A DNA stretch of 33,709 bases from a virus. Location of the stretch: the IMG/VR virus record IMGVR_UViG_3300048593_000129, positions 1 through 33,709 of that record; one strand, written 5' to 3'. The notes beneath the pieces were generated by a model. It had not been told where the DNA came from. It worked only from the letters and a program-made list of their open reading frames with translations, and made no database searches. Positions 20,865 through 29,579 of this stretch are shown in pieces. The position numbers and the translations under genes are program-made. The stretch's first letter is position 1; each line of letters begins with the position of its first letter.

Positions 20865-23800
20865 ATGAACGGAGAAGTACAACTGATAGTAAGCAAGGGC
20901 AGCACGCAAAGGGTTAATAGCATTAGCAATGATCCTACTATTGTGGGCATTGGTGTACTGTCGCGCTTAATCGTAAACAGTAGTCCTGGTGTTGAGGCGT
21001 TGGTTAATGGCGATGTTTTAACTTTATTTAATGCGGCAGGTCAAAGTGTTGTCAAGACAGTAAATTCAAGACAACTCGACACTCCTGTCGTGGGTCAAAC
21101 GCGTATTAATTTTCTTGGCACATGGGCACAAGACTATTCAGCTGCGGCAGGCGGTTACTTTATGCTAGGTGAAGCTAGTGAGTACTACTTAGATTTATTC
21201 GAAAATGAAAGCATCAGCCAAAACTGGAAGTTCCAAGACCTTAACAACTTTAGCTCACAAGGTGCGTTCAGTCGTGAGTTTCGTATACCATATAGTTACA
21301 ACAATCAGCAAGCACTCGGTGCGCTATTCGATGTTAACGCGGCAGGTGGTTTAGAAAACTATTTTCATTATAAACTACGTGCTGAAATTCGCGTTGATAC
21401 GTTGCCTATCGCAGCGGGTTACATCCGCGTGCGTAAAGTATACAAGCAACGCAATAGAATCAATGAAGTCGAGTTAGCGTTTTATGCGGAGACACCTGAC
21501 CTTGTGCGCAATATCGGTGAAAAGAAGTTGCAGGATTTGGATATATTGACATCATTGGATGAAACAGTAACTTACCTTAATGTAATAGCGCCTAATACAG
21601 AACGCATTTGGACAATCTTAGATCGTGGTCAATTGTGGAGCGAAGGTGGTGAAACAGGTACTCGGTCATTGCTTGACCCTACAAACCCAGTCGTGGCATC
21701 TAATTTAACACCCGCTCTGAATTGGTGGTTTTTATTTAGCAACATCATTAAGGAAGCTGGATTTGAACTTGCAGCGGGTACGCTTGAAACGATACTAACT
21801 ACTTACTGGATGCCTTGGTGCAACAACGCGGCATTGCAAGGAAGTGACACAACAGGAGGACAAGGTTTATTGGTTGAACTATCAACTGAAAAAGATTATA
21901 ATGATTTTTTTGAATTTGATAACGAAATATTTGATAATGAGGGAGCTTACAGTACTGTCTCTTTTGCATTTACTGCACCGTTTCCGGGATCATATACATT
22001 CTCATGGAATCTTATAATAACCAATTCAGGTAGTGGAACGGAATATTTTATCTGGCCAATCATTAATGGAGTTCAACAGGATTATATTAGTAACAGTATA
22101 ATTTTTACGGGCGCGGGCCCAAATACTTGGCAAGTAAGTACAACAATTTTATTAGCTGAAAACGATATTATTCAATTTCGTGGTGTTTCTAGCTTTATTG
22201 GTTTATTTCCTAAACTTCAACCCGGCAGTACATTTAGAATGGAAAGCGCGGTGTTTAGTTTTGGACAAACCATTTTCTACAATCTTAACGCGCCCGATAT
22301 GAGGCAGATTGATTTGGTCACGGACGTAATCAAGATGCATAATTGCGCTATTGTGGCTGATAGGGCAATACCAAATAAGATTTATATAGTGCCGCAGAAT
22401 AGCTATTTGGGTAGTGGCGACACGCTCGATTGGACAAATAAACTTGATACGAGTAAGGACGTAGTTATAAGCAGCACGGTAGATTTACAAAAGGCCAAGT
22501 TTCAATTTACCTATACAGCCGGTGAGGATATCATTTCGAAACCATACAGAAACGTTAACAGGATATATGGTGACTATGAAGCAATCGGATATACGGTTAA
22601 CCCTAGCACACCACCTAGTGACTATGTAATAGGTGACCAAAAAATACAGCTTGTCACGCGCTCCACACCAAGTGGTGTACTCAACGGTAGTGGTTATGTT
22701 ATGCCGCTGTTTTATGATGAATCATTAAAGTTTGTTATACCGGGGCCGCGTTGTCTTTTTGAAGCGGGTACGGTTAACATCAGATTGTATGCAGATAACG
22801 TTAACACGAGTGTCACTGTTGCAATGCCAGTGCTCAATAATTACAGCGTTGTTGTTGCATCTGTTGACGATGAAGATTTGAACTGGGCACCTGAAGCGCC
22901 ACCACACTTTATCAATAGCAATCCATACAACAACCTATTCAACAAGTATTGGCGTACCTATATGAATGCTTTGTATTCGCCTGAAGGTAGAATCATGGAG
23001 GCATCGTTTGCACTTGACTTAAAAGATATCGTAGGTTTTAAGTTTAGTGATAAGATATGGATACAGGACAGTTATTGGCGAATACTTGAAATCAATGACT
23101 ATAAGGTTGGAAAATATGAAAGCACACAAGTTAAGTTGTTAAAGTATCTTGAAAATCAAGAGGACTGCAATGGTGTGCCATCTGAGCAAACTGCCAACGG
23201 AGAAATCCTATTCATTGACTCTAACGGAGACCCGATTGAGTCAAATGAAAGTTGTTGCACTCGTTATGGCTTTACTTGGGACGAAGCCAACGCTGTATGT
23301 TGGGGTACTATAACAGGTACAAGACCATCACCACCAACCACAGGTACAGTAACCAATCCTGCAACTCGTGTAATTAAGGCAACAAGACGTAATCTAAGTA
23401 TAACCAATTCATCTATTACGGGAACGGATGTGACCATTGCAGAAGGCAACAGCAACATGCTTGCGGTGGGTGAAAAGTTAGAACTCACGTCAAACGTTCG
23501 CGGTAGCACCCTACTCGGTAAAAACGTTTACACCAATCTCCCCGGCATTCACGTGGGCGGTGGCTATCGTGACGGCGACAATACAAGCATCTACTATGGA
23601 TGGGCGCAGTTTGGCACGTTCGTGCTGCAAAGTAATCCAACCATTACAACATCGGGTGATGTGATTGACTTAGATATTGAAGGTGTGGCGGGTCAATACA
23701 TCAACATGCCTGATGAGACGCTATGGAGTGTGGTAATGAACGTCACAATTAAGGACAACACAGGAGCAAGTGAAACCTCATTGCATCACTTTACACTTGA

Positions 23801-24005
23801 AAAGATAGGTGGCGCTGCAACTGCTAGTGCCATAACCACACTAAGCACCATTGGCGCAATTGGAACTTATGTGTTCACGTTTGGAATTGACACCACAACG
23901 AATACGGATGAGCATCGAATCAATGTGACCGTAACAGGTGGCACTTATCCTGAAGACTTCTTCATCACAGCATCCATACAATACCAACAAAGCAAAACAA
24001 CATAA
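20865..24005 (+). CDS. Large tail hub / receptor-binding baseplate protein
   Basis: 1046 residues. The N-terminal third (NWKFQDLNNFSSQGAFSREF, FHYKLRAEIRVD, GYIRVRKVYKQ) follows the pattern of Bacteroidota phage tail-hub proteins, which include a hub domain like the Tal protein. A jelly-roll-like insert near 345-470 (FTAPFPGSYTFSW, LLAENDIIQFRG) resembles C1q/TNF-like carbohydrate- or receptor-binding folds. A Cys-containing segment (ESCCTRYGF, NAVCWG) near 795-815 precedes a C-terminal domain (GIHVGGGYRDGD, GWAQFGTFVLQ) typical of tail-fibre tips. It probably contacts the host and opens the tail. The insert is visibly AT-rich. Confidence 0.7.
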   Translation: MNGEVQLIVSKGSTQRVNSISNDPTIVGIGVLSRLIVNSSPGVEALVNGDVLTLFNAAGQSVVKTVNSRQLDTPVVGQTRINFLGTWAQDYSAAAGGYFMLGEASEYYLDLFENESISQNWKFQDLNNFSSQGAFSREFRIPYSYNNQQALGALFDVNAAGGLENYFHYKLRAEIRVDTLPIAAGYIRVRKVYKQRNRINEVELAFYAETPDLVRNIGEKKLQDLDILTSLDETVTYLNVIAPNTERIWTILDRGQLWSEGGETGTRSLLDPTNPVVASNLTPALNWWFLFSNIIKEAGFELAAGTLETILTTYWMPWCNNAALQGSDTTGGQGLLVELSTEKDYNDFFEFDNEIFDNEGAYSTVSFAFTAPFPGSYTFSWNLIITNSGSGTEYFIWPIINGVQQDYISNSIIFTGAGPNTWQVSTTILLAENDIIQFRGVSSFIGLFPKLQPGSTFRMESAVFSFGQTIFYNLNAPDMRQIDLVTDVIKMHNCAIVADRAIPNKIYIVPQNSYLGSGDTLDWTNKLDTSKDVVISSTVDLQKAKFQFTYTAGEDIISKPYRNVNRIYGDYEAIGYTVNPSTPPSDYVIGDQKIQLVTRSTPSGVLNGSGYVMPLFYDESLKFVIPGPRCLFEAGTVNIRLYADNVNTSVTVAMPVLNNYSVVVASVDDEDLNWAPEAPPHFINSNPYNNLFNKYWRTYMNALYSPEGRIMEASFALDLKDIVGFKFSDKIWIQDSYWRILEINDYKVGKYESTQVKLLKYLENQEDCNGVPSEQTANGEILFIDSNGDPIESNESCCTRYGFTWDEANAVCWGTITGTRPSPPTTGTVTNPATRVIKATRRNLSITNSSITGTDVTIAEGNSNMLAVGEKLELTSNVRGSTLLGKNVYTNLPGIHVGGGYRDGDNTSIYYGWAQFGTFVLQSNPTITTSGDVIDLDIEGVAGQYINMPDETLWSVVMNVTIKDNTGASETSLHHFTLEKIGGAATASAITTLSTIGAIGTYVFTFGIDTTTNTDEHRINVTVTGGTYPEDFFITASIQYQQSKTT

Positions 24006-24006
24006 C

Positions 24007-24180
24007 ATGGACAACATCAAAAACTCATTGCGCTATTTGCAGCTCGGTGTTAAGTCACCACCTAAGTACATCTACTCACTTCGCCCTTGGCAACGTGTGC
24101 TGTGGTTTATTACGCTCTATGCATGGCGCACGTTCTTATTCTTTCTAATCATTTATATAATCGCTAATTTCATATACTAA
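24007..24180 (+). CDS. Small membrane-type protein before the tape measure
   Basis: 57 residues from ATG 24007, after the hub stop. It has a polar first half (KNSLRYLQLGVKSPPKYIY) and one long hydrophobic helix (VLWFITLYAWRTFLFFLIIY). Its stop overlaps the tape-measure start. It could be a membrane-active or injection-related peptide given its position, but this is a guess. The longer frame starting at 23938 is not used. Confidence 0.5.
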   Translation: MDNIKNSLRYLQLGVKSPPKYIYSLRPWQRVLWFITLYAWRTFLFFLIIYIIANFIY

Positions 24181-26567
24181 TGGCCGAACCTATTGTTAGA
24201 AGTTTTGTAATTGATACCACCCAAGCCGAGCAGAACCTGCAACGCTTAGACGTAGTTACCACTGCAACAAACGCCTCACTGGATGGGTTGTACAATCAAC
24301 TCATTAGCCTTGATGCACAGTTGCAGAAACTTGACCCGAATAGTCAAGCGTTCGCTGAGGTGAACACCCAAATCCAACAATTGGAAACTACCATCACAGG
24401 TATTGAGACAGGCAAAATTGACGACATTGGTAAGGCCATTGAAAGCATTGATGCAGGTACGGCAGCGCAAAGCATAGAGCAGGTTGGTAACGCGGTTGAA
24501 CAGGTTGTTGCGCCCGTTAATAATCTTGCCAACGCCACAGATCAACTGAATGCTGAACTTAAAGAAACGAAAGTTGACACATCCAGTATTGAACAGGCGG
24601 GTTCAGACTTTCAAGAACTAGCCGTAGAACAGGAAGAAGTTACAACATCAAGCAAATCACTCAAGGCCCAGCTGCGAGAATTGCAGGCACAGCTTGCAGC
24701 AACTGACCCCGATAGTGCAAAGTATCGAGAGTTATCACAGGCGGCGGGTGAACTTAAGGATAGAATACAAGATGCAGCGCAGGCGGTAGGTACACAGGCG
24801 GGTGGTGCGTTTGAAAGGGTGAGCGGGTCACTTGGTCTTGTCACTTCACGTATCGCAAACCTTGACTTTGAAGGTGCGGCTGAGGGTGCGAAGTTACTTG
24901 CGCAAAACATTACGCAAATCAAGCCGGGTGATATTGCAAAAGGTATTCAGGGAATCGGTAGTGCGTTTGCATCCATTGGTAAAGCGTTGCTTACTAACCC
25001 TATCTTCTTGATAGGTGCGGCCATTGCAGCTGCTATTGTATATGCTGATGAATTGCTGTCGCTTATTGATGGTGTAACGGATGCAGAAACCAAAGCACTG
25101 GATGCGCAGAAGGAACGTGCGGCACTTGCCAAAGAACAAGTGGACTTAATTTCATCACAAGAACAGCAATTAAAACTACAGGGCAAAACTGAAAAGGAAA
25201 TTACTGCACTCAAGTTGCAGGCATTGGATACAGCCATACTTGAACAACAAGCAGTAGTTGAAACCACGCGCATACAGGCTGAAGGACAAATAAAGGCAGC
25301 CGAGCGCAACGCTAAATACCTTCAGACGTTTCTTGACTTTGTGACCTTTCCACAGCGCAAGCTTGCTGAGTTCTTTCAAAACTTTGTCAATGGGTCAATC
25401 GAAGTCCTAAACAAGTTAGGATTGGGTATTGAAAAGATTGATGTTACAGGTGTGTTTGATGACATCAACAACTTTGTTGTTAAGAGCGTATTCGACCCTG
25501 CGGCTGAACGCAAGAATCAGGAACAAATAGTGAAGGATGCGGAGAAGTCGTTGAATCAATTAAACGAACAACGAGCAGGTATAATCAATTCACAAAACGC
25601 AAAAGAGATTGCTAACGCTAAGAAGACAGCCGATGAACGCTTAAAGATTGAGCAAGATTTAAACAAGCAAATACTTGATGCACGTAAAAAGATTTTTGAG
25701 GAATCCCAAAAATTAAATGAAGCAATACGAAAAGATGCCGCCAAACCTATTGAAACTAAAGATGTAAAAATAGTTGGCAATGTTGGGATAGAAATTACTG
25801 ATGAGGAAACAAAAGCTATTGAAGACAAAATAGCAAAAGAAAAAGCATTATTAAGCGACGCGAGAGATTTAGAAATCTCATTAATGGCCGAAGGGCAAGA
25901 TAAAGAGATTGCCCTCGTTGATGCTAAATACGCAAAGCTTCGTGAACAAGCACAGGGCAATGCAGACTTGCAAAAACAAATAACGCAACAAAACATTGAT
26001 GAGGTTAATGCTATTATTCAGGCAGGTGTAGACAAAGAGACGGCTATACGACAAGCTGGTTTTAAAAAAGGGTTGGATTTGGCACAAGGTGCAATACAAG
26101 TTCTACAAGCATTTAGTGACGCATCAACAAAGAAGGGTGAACGTGATGCAAAAAAGAAATTTAAAACTGATAAAGCACTTGCCATTGGTGCGGCAACTGT
26201 GCAAACAGCATCGGCTGTTACGGGTGCTTTGACTGCGGGTGGTAACCCAATCAAACTTGCCACAGGTGCTCAGTTCGTAGAAGCGGCATTGGCAGCTGCA
26301 TTAGGTTTGGCACAAATAGTTAAAATTAAGAACTCGCAATTTGGTGGTGGATCAACAGGTGGTAATGACACACCGCCTAGTGTACCATCAACAGGCGGCG
26401 GCGGTGGTACGACAGGTTCACAGCCTGCGCAGTTCAACCCACTTGCTTCGTCATTCTTGCAAGATAGGCCTGAGCAACTAACACCACGCGCCTATGTACT
26501 ATCGGGCGACGTGGCAAGTCAGCAAGAGGTGAGAACTAAGGTTGAAGATTTAGCACGAATTGGTTAA
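24180..26567 (+). CDS. Tail tape measure protein
   Basis: 795 residues, long helical and Gln/Ala-rich, with coiled-coil segments (DAQLQKLDPNSQAFAEVN, LKAQLRELQAQLAATDPDS, then charged heptads at about 460-640). A hydrophobic stretch at about 274-288 (NPIFLIGAAIAAAIV) could enter the host membrane during DNA injection. The C-terminus is Gly-rich then ends in AYVLSGDVASQQEVRTK, as in other Bacteroidota phage tape measures. The length sets tail length, so a tail near 120 nm is expected if about 1.5 angstrom per residue holds. It is bound during assembly by the chaperone encoded at 15577-16343. Confidence 0.85.
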   Translation: MAEPIVRSFVIDTTQAEQNLQRLDVVTTATNASLDGLYNQLISLDAQLQKLDPNSQAFAEVNTQIQQLETTITGIETGKIDDIGKAIESIDAGTAAQSIEQVGNAVEQVVAPVNNLANATDQLNAELKETKVDTSSIEQAGSDFQELAVEQEEVTTSSKSLKAQLRELQAQLAATDPDSAKYRELSQAAGELKDRIQDAAQAVGTQAGGAFERVSGSLGLVTSRIANLDFEGAAEGAKLLAQNITQIKPGDIAKGIQGIGSAFASIGKALLTNPIFLIGAAIAAAIVYADELLSLIDGVTDAETKALDAQKERAALAKEQVDLISSQEQQLKLQGKTEKEITALKLQALDTAILEQQAVVETTRIQAEGQIKAAERNAKYLQTFLDFVTFPQRKLAEFFQNFVNGSIEVLNKLGLGIEKIDVTGVFDDINNFVVKSVFDPAAERKNQEQIVKDAEKSLNQLNEQRAGIINSQNAKEIANAKKTADERLKIEQDLNKQILDARKKIFEESQKLNEAIRKDAAKPIETKDVKIVGNVGIEITDEETKAIEDKIAKEKALLSDARDLEISLMAEGQDKEIALVDAKYAKLREQAQGNADLQKQITQQNIDEVNAIIQAGVDKETAIRQAGFKKGLDLAQGAIQVLQAFSDASTKKGERDAKKKFKTDKALAIGAATVQTASAVTGALTAGGNPIKLATGAQFVEAALAAALGLAQIVKIKNSQFGGGSTGGNDTPPSVPSTGGGGGTTGSQPAQFNPLASSFLQDRPEQLTPRAYVLSGDVASQQEVRTKVEDLARIG

Positions 26568-26586
26568 TAATAAATAAATTTGTAAC

Positions 26587-27183
26587 ATGGAAAAAAGAAA
26601 AGTAGTTAAGTGTGTGATAGATGAGGAAGGTCGTCTTGGTATTACGGCAATGGGGCTTGTGGACATGCCCGCTATCGAGGAGAACTGGATAGCATTAAGC
26701 AAGATGCAACTTGCAAAGGTAGATGAGGAACGTCGCATGCTATACGGCCCCGCACTTATACCGGATAAAGAAATACTTCGTTATGACGAAAAGGGCGAAG
26801 CGTACTATGTCTACTTTGAAAAGGCAACAGTACAGGCTATCGCTCACCAATTTTTCAAAAAGAATCTGCAACACACCACAAATCTTCAGCACGAAATTCC
26901 CGTAACGGGTGTGACCGTTGTTGAATCATGGTTGAAGGAAGGCAAGAATGACAAGAGCATTGAACTTGGCCTACCTGAATTGCCCGATGGCACATGGTTT
27001 ATCGGTACTAAGGTTGACGAGGAACACGTGTGGACTGATGTGAAGGAAGGCAAGATAAAAGGTTACAGCATCGAGGGCTTCTTTAACGAGGTTGGTGTGG
27101 CGATGAGCGGGGTTAAAAACTACGAAGCAGAGTTAGTGCTAGAGCTTGACCAACTTCTAAGCAAAGTAAATCCATCCAAATGA
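26587..27183 (+). CDS. Prohead protease-like protein (XkdF-type)
   Basis: 198 residues. The layout matches XkdF-like prohead proteins: YGPALIPDKEILRYDE, then YYVYFEKATVQAIAHQF, TTNLQHE, VESWLKEG, DGTWFIGTK, EEHVWTDVKEGKIKGYSIEGF. The conserved Ser in GYSIEGF and a His in LQHE are plausible catalytic residues, as in herpesvirus-type assemblins. It would cleave scaffold and capsid during maturation. It starts the head module and is coupled by ATGA to the subtilisin-like gene. Confidence 0.65.
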   Translation: MEKRKVVKCVIDEEGRLGITAMGLVDMPAIEENWIALSKMQLAKVDEERRMLYGPALIPDKEILRYDEKGEAYYVYFEKATVQAIAHQFFKKNLQHTTNLQHEIPVTGVTVVESWLKEGKNDKSIELGLPELPDGTWFIGTKVDEEHVWTDVKEGKIKGYSIEGFFNEVGVAMSGVKNYEAELVLELDQLLSKVNPSK

Positions 27184-29249
27184 AAATAAACAGCGTAAAA
27201 TTTAAGGACAAAGAATCCTTTGACAAGAACAAAACAAAGGCCAACGTCGTTGCAGTGCATGAGCCATTCGGCATCATTGTATTTGCTGACGACGAGCCAG
27301 TGCAGGTTAATGCAAAGAAGGTCTCACAGGTTAACGAAGTAGATAGATCACTAGACCAAATCGCAACAGGTCTTGCTATCCTAGTTGCACCTAACCTTGA
27401 TGCAGCGCGTGCATATTTGTCAAAGAACCGAGTTGTTGTTACGGAAGTATTCCACTTAACCAACACTCTCTTTGTTGAAGTACCTGCCTTTAGTTCATTT
27501 GATGAGTTCTATACTTCGCTTATGAATTCAAAGCTATTCACTAGCGTAGAACCTGATTACATCCAAACCTACCAAGCCGATGCAGATGGTTACACCTATG
27601 CGGGGCAATGGCACTTGCCTAACATGCAAGCCGCTGAAGCTTGGTCTTTGATTGATGGTGCTGCCTATGGTGAAGTTGCTGTGCTTGATATCGCATGCGA
27701 TGTAGACCACGAAGATTTGCAAGGTCGCATTAGTGCTACTTCATGGAACTGCGTAACCGATGCAGCGGATGTTCGGCCCATTAGCGAGAATGAAAAGCAC
27801 GGTACACCATGCAGCGGATTGATATGCGCGACAACAGATAACAACATTGGTGTTTCCTCATTGGGCAACAACAAACTCAAAGTGCAATTCTTGCATATCG
27901 GTTACAACTCAACATCGAGTGGTAGCTTTGGAACATCGGACACTATCATTACACGTGCAATCAACAAGGCTATTGAGAATCCTAACTGCCTTGCAATATC
28001 TATGTCATGGGGTGGAGGTGGCCCAACGTCATACCCACTATTCCAAAACGCTTTGACATCGGCTAAAACATTCGGCCGTAATGGCAAGGGCATACCTGCG
28101 TTTGCAAGTTCGGGCAATCAAAACAATCCTAACTTTACACAAGCACCTGCAATCTACCCAATGGTTCACGCGGTTGGTGCTTCTACGCAGTCAAACCTTC
28201 GCGCTAATTTTAGCAACTACGGGCCTAAGACTTTTGCAGCTGCTCCCGGTACTTCATGCCCAACAACAGACCGCACAGGCACAAGTGGTTACAACACGTC
28301 AAGCAATTACACCAACTTTAGCGGAACGTCTTGTTCATGTCCTGTAATGGCTGCGGCTGCGGCAAATGTTATACTTGCAAATCCTGCGCTAACCGAATCA
28401 CAAGTAATCGATGTACTACGCCAATCATGTCGCAAGACTGGAGGTTATGTATACGATGCTAATGGCAAAAGTGCTGAACTTGGTTTCGGTGTAGTGAGCA
28501 TGTTTAATGCTGTGACAATCGCTAAAGGTTTGAATGGTGGCGACCCTGTACCTGTGCCCGTTGCTGAATACAACCTGTTCGGTACAATAAGCACACCTGC
28601 AACAGCCGTTCAAGGTTCAAGCATCACAGCAACTTACACGGTGAATCTTGATAAGGCGCAAACAAAGGATGTGATTGCTACCGTGCAATTAACTTTTACT
28701 CGACCCGATACCACTAAGTTTATTTTTTACACTGGTGATGTGACCATTCCTGCGGGACAAACGGTAGTGACCAAGACCGCACCAATGGGCTTGCCTAACA
28801 ACCAATCGGGGCCATCGGTATTCTCACTCACCATCGACCCTAACATGGTGATAAAAGAAACGAATGAGAATGACAACACCATAAGCACAGGTACAACCAT
28901 TACAATGCTTAATCCACCCGCACAAGGTTTGGATGCAGCGGTTACAATTGATGGTTACGAATGGCTTGATGCTAACCGGGTGCGTATACGTTACACGTTC
29001 TATAACCGAGGCACGGTTGGAATCACTAGCCTAAAGGTTAATCATGGTCTTGTTGGTGGCTTCACAGGTACATGGAACCGCGCCGACAGAATTGATGTTG
29101 GACGTAGTATAACCTTGTCAAGTGTGTACAATACAACTACACCACCCACTCCGTTGCCAACCGATTATGTGCTTACGATTACAGCTGTGAATGGTGTGCC
29201 TGATAGCAACAGCGCAAACAACACAGCAAGTATGCAGATTAAAAAATAG
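27180..29249 (+). CDS. Subtilisin-like serine protease with CARDB-like C-terminus
   Basis: 689 residues. The catalytic triad of the S8 family is visible: AVLDIACDVDHEDL with Asp170, EKHGTPCSGL with His207, oxyanion Asn313 in SSGNQ, and FSGTSCSCPV with Ser384. The region 60-130 resembles a propeptide (VFHLTNTLFVEVPAF, VEPDYIQ). After about 455, two beta-rich domains follow, resembling CARDB-type cell-adhesion repeats. There is no signal peptide, which is unusual for a subtilase. The gene is coupled to the prohead protease gene (ATGA) and precedes a terminator and the scaffold and capsid genes. It may be packaged in the virion, or act in maturation, or be released at lysis. Coupling and even codon use argue it is a settled part of the operon. 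Confidence 0.85.
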   Translation: MKINSVKFKDKESFDKNKTKANVVAVHEPFGIIVFADDEPVQVNAKKVSQVNEVDRSLDQIATGLAILVAPNLDAARAYLSKNRVVVTEVFHLTNTLFVEVPAFSSFDEFYTSLMNSKLFTSVEPDYIQTYQADADGYTYAGQWHLPNMQAAEAWSLIDGAAYGEVAVLDIACDVDHEDLQGRISATSWNCVTDAADVRPISENEKHGTPCSGLICATTDNNIGVSSLGNNKLKVQFLHIGYNSTSSGSFGTSDTIITRAINKAIENPNCLAISMSWGGGGPTSYPLFQNALTSAKTFGRNGKGIPAFASSGNQNNPNFTQAPAIYPMVHAVGASTQSNLRANFSNYGPKTFAAAPGTSCPTTDRTGTSGYNTSSNYTNFSGTSCSCPVMAAAAANVILANPALTESQVIDVLRQSCRKTGGYVYDANGKSAELGFGVVSMFNAVTIAKGLNGGDPVPVPVAEYNLFGTISTPATAVQGSSITATYTVNLDKAQTKDVIATVQLTFTRPDTTKFIFYTGDVTIPAGQTVVTKTAPMGLPNNQSGPSVFSLTIDPNMVIKETNENDNTISTGTTITMLNPPAQGLDAAVTIDGYEWLDANRVRIRYTFYNRGTVGITSLKVNHGLVGGFTGTWNRADRIDVGRSITLSSVYNTTTPPTPLPTDYVLTITAVNGVPDSNSANNTASMQIKK

Positions 29250-29252
29250 TTT

Positions 29253-29260
29253 TATATTTG
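29253..29260 (+). promoter_or_regulatory. Isolated -7-like box after the subtilase gene
   Basis: TATATTTG matches TAnnTTTG, preceded by ATAGTTT similar to the early operators, but a -33 box is missing. A start near 29267 would give an RNA of about 65-70 bases ending at the terminator at 29307-29336. Weak; listed because it is followed by a clean terminator. Confidence 0.25.
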
Positions 29261-29306
29261 CTTTGGTTAAAAGCATAAAAGTGATCTAAGGTTAGTGTTA
29301 AAAAGA

Positions 29307-29336
29307 AAGGCCCAAACGAGGGCCTTCTTTTTTTTT
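29307..29336 (+). terminator. Rho-independent terminator after the subtilase gene
   Basis: A 7-bp GC-rich stem (AAGGCCC / GGGCCTT) with a six-base loop is followed by CTTTTTTTTTT. It should end transcription of the tail, protease and subtilase genes before the head-structural genes, so the scaffold and capsid need a separate promoter or read-through. Confidence 0.85.
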
Positions 29337-29355
29337 TAAAAACCAAAACAGCTAA

Positions 29356-29490
29356 CTACAAAATACACGCACGAATATACTCCGCGATGCTCATCTTATG
29401 CTTTTTCGCAGCCTTCACAACTGACTGATATTGTTTTTCATTTACACGCACGCTCATCTTCACGTGCATAGGGGCGGTTGTTGTTTTCAT
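29356..29490 (-). CDS. Ribbon-helix-helix transcription regulator
   Basis: 44 residues on the strand opposite to the surrounding late genes. HVKMSVRVNEKQYQSVVKAA gives a beta strand and first helix, and KHKMSIAEYIRACIL the second helix, the layout of Arc/CopG-type dimers that bind DNA with paired strands. A TTTTG-N20-TATCTTAG promoter (29514-29546) and a perfect palindrome (29496-29511) precede it, so it probably controls itself and perhaps the adjacent scaffold/capsid genes. A short, standalone gene in a late block is a classical added regulatory unit. Confidence 0.65.
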   Translation of the reverse strand: MKTTTAPMHVKMSVRVNEKQYQSVVKAAKKHKMSIAEYIRACIL

Positions 29491-29495
29491 ATTGT

Positions 29496-29511
29496 ATGTA
29501 ATTTTTTACAT
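29496..29511. promoter_or_regulatory. Palindromic operator candidate (ATGTAA-N4-TTACAT)
   Basis: A perfect 6-bp inverted repeat with a four-T spacer lies between the putative promoter and ATG of the ribbon-helix-helix gene. Such dyads are typical targets of Arc/CopG-type repressors. It is 69 bases upstream of the scaffold start on the other strand, so binding here could affect both directions. Confidence 0.5.
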
Positions 29512-29513
29512 GG

Positions 29514-29546
29514 CTAAGATACGAAAGGTTTTTGGATGTAACAAAA
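29514..29546 (-). promoter_or_regulatory. Promoter of the antisense regulator gene (TTTTG-N20-TATCTTAG)
   Basis: On the minus strand, TTTTG at 29546-29542 and TATCTTAG at 29521-29514 are separated by 20 bases; the -7 box matches the pattern at all but one position. Transcription would start near 29506, inside the palindrome, as expected for autoregulation. Confidence 0.45.
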
Positions 29547-29579
29547 TATCGTTTTTGCTACTATACCCAAATATCCAAC

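Noticed and set aside
23938-24006. Upstream extension of the 57-residue membrane protein
   Set aside because: It overlaps the end of the hub gene and is polar; ATG 24007 follows the hub stop directly.
24276-26263. Several Cys- and Ser-rich reading frames on the minus strand opposite the tape measure gene
   Set aside because: They are antisense shadows of a long, clearly coding gene, with no start context or family pattern.
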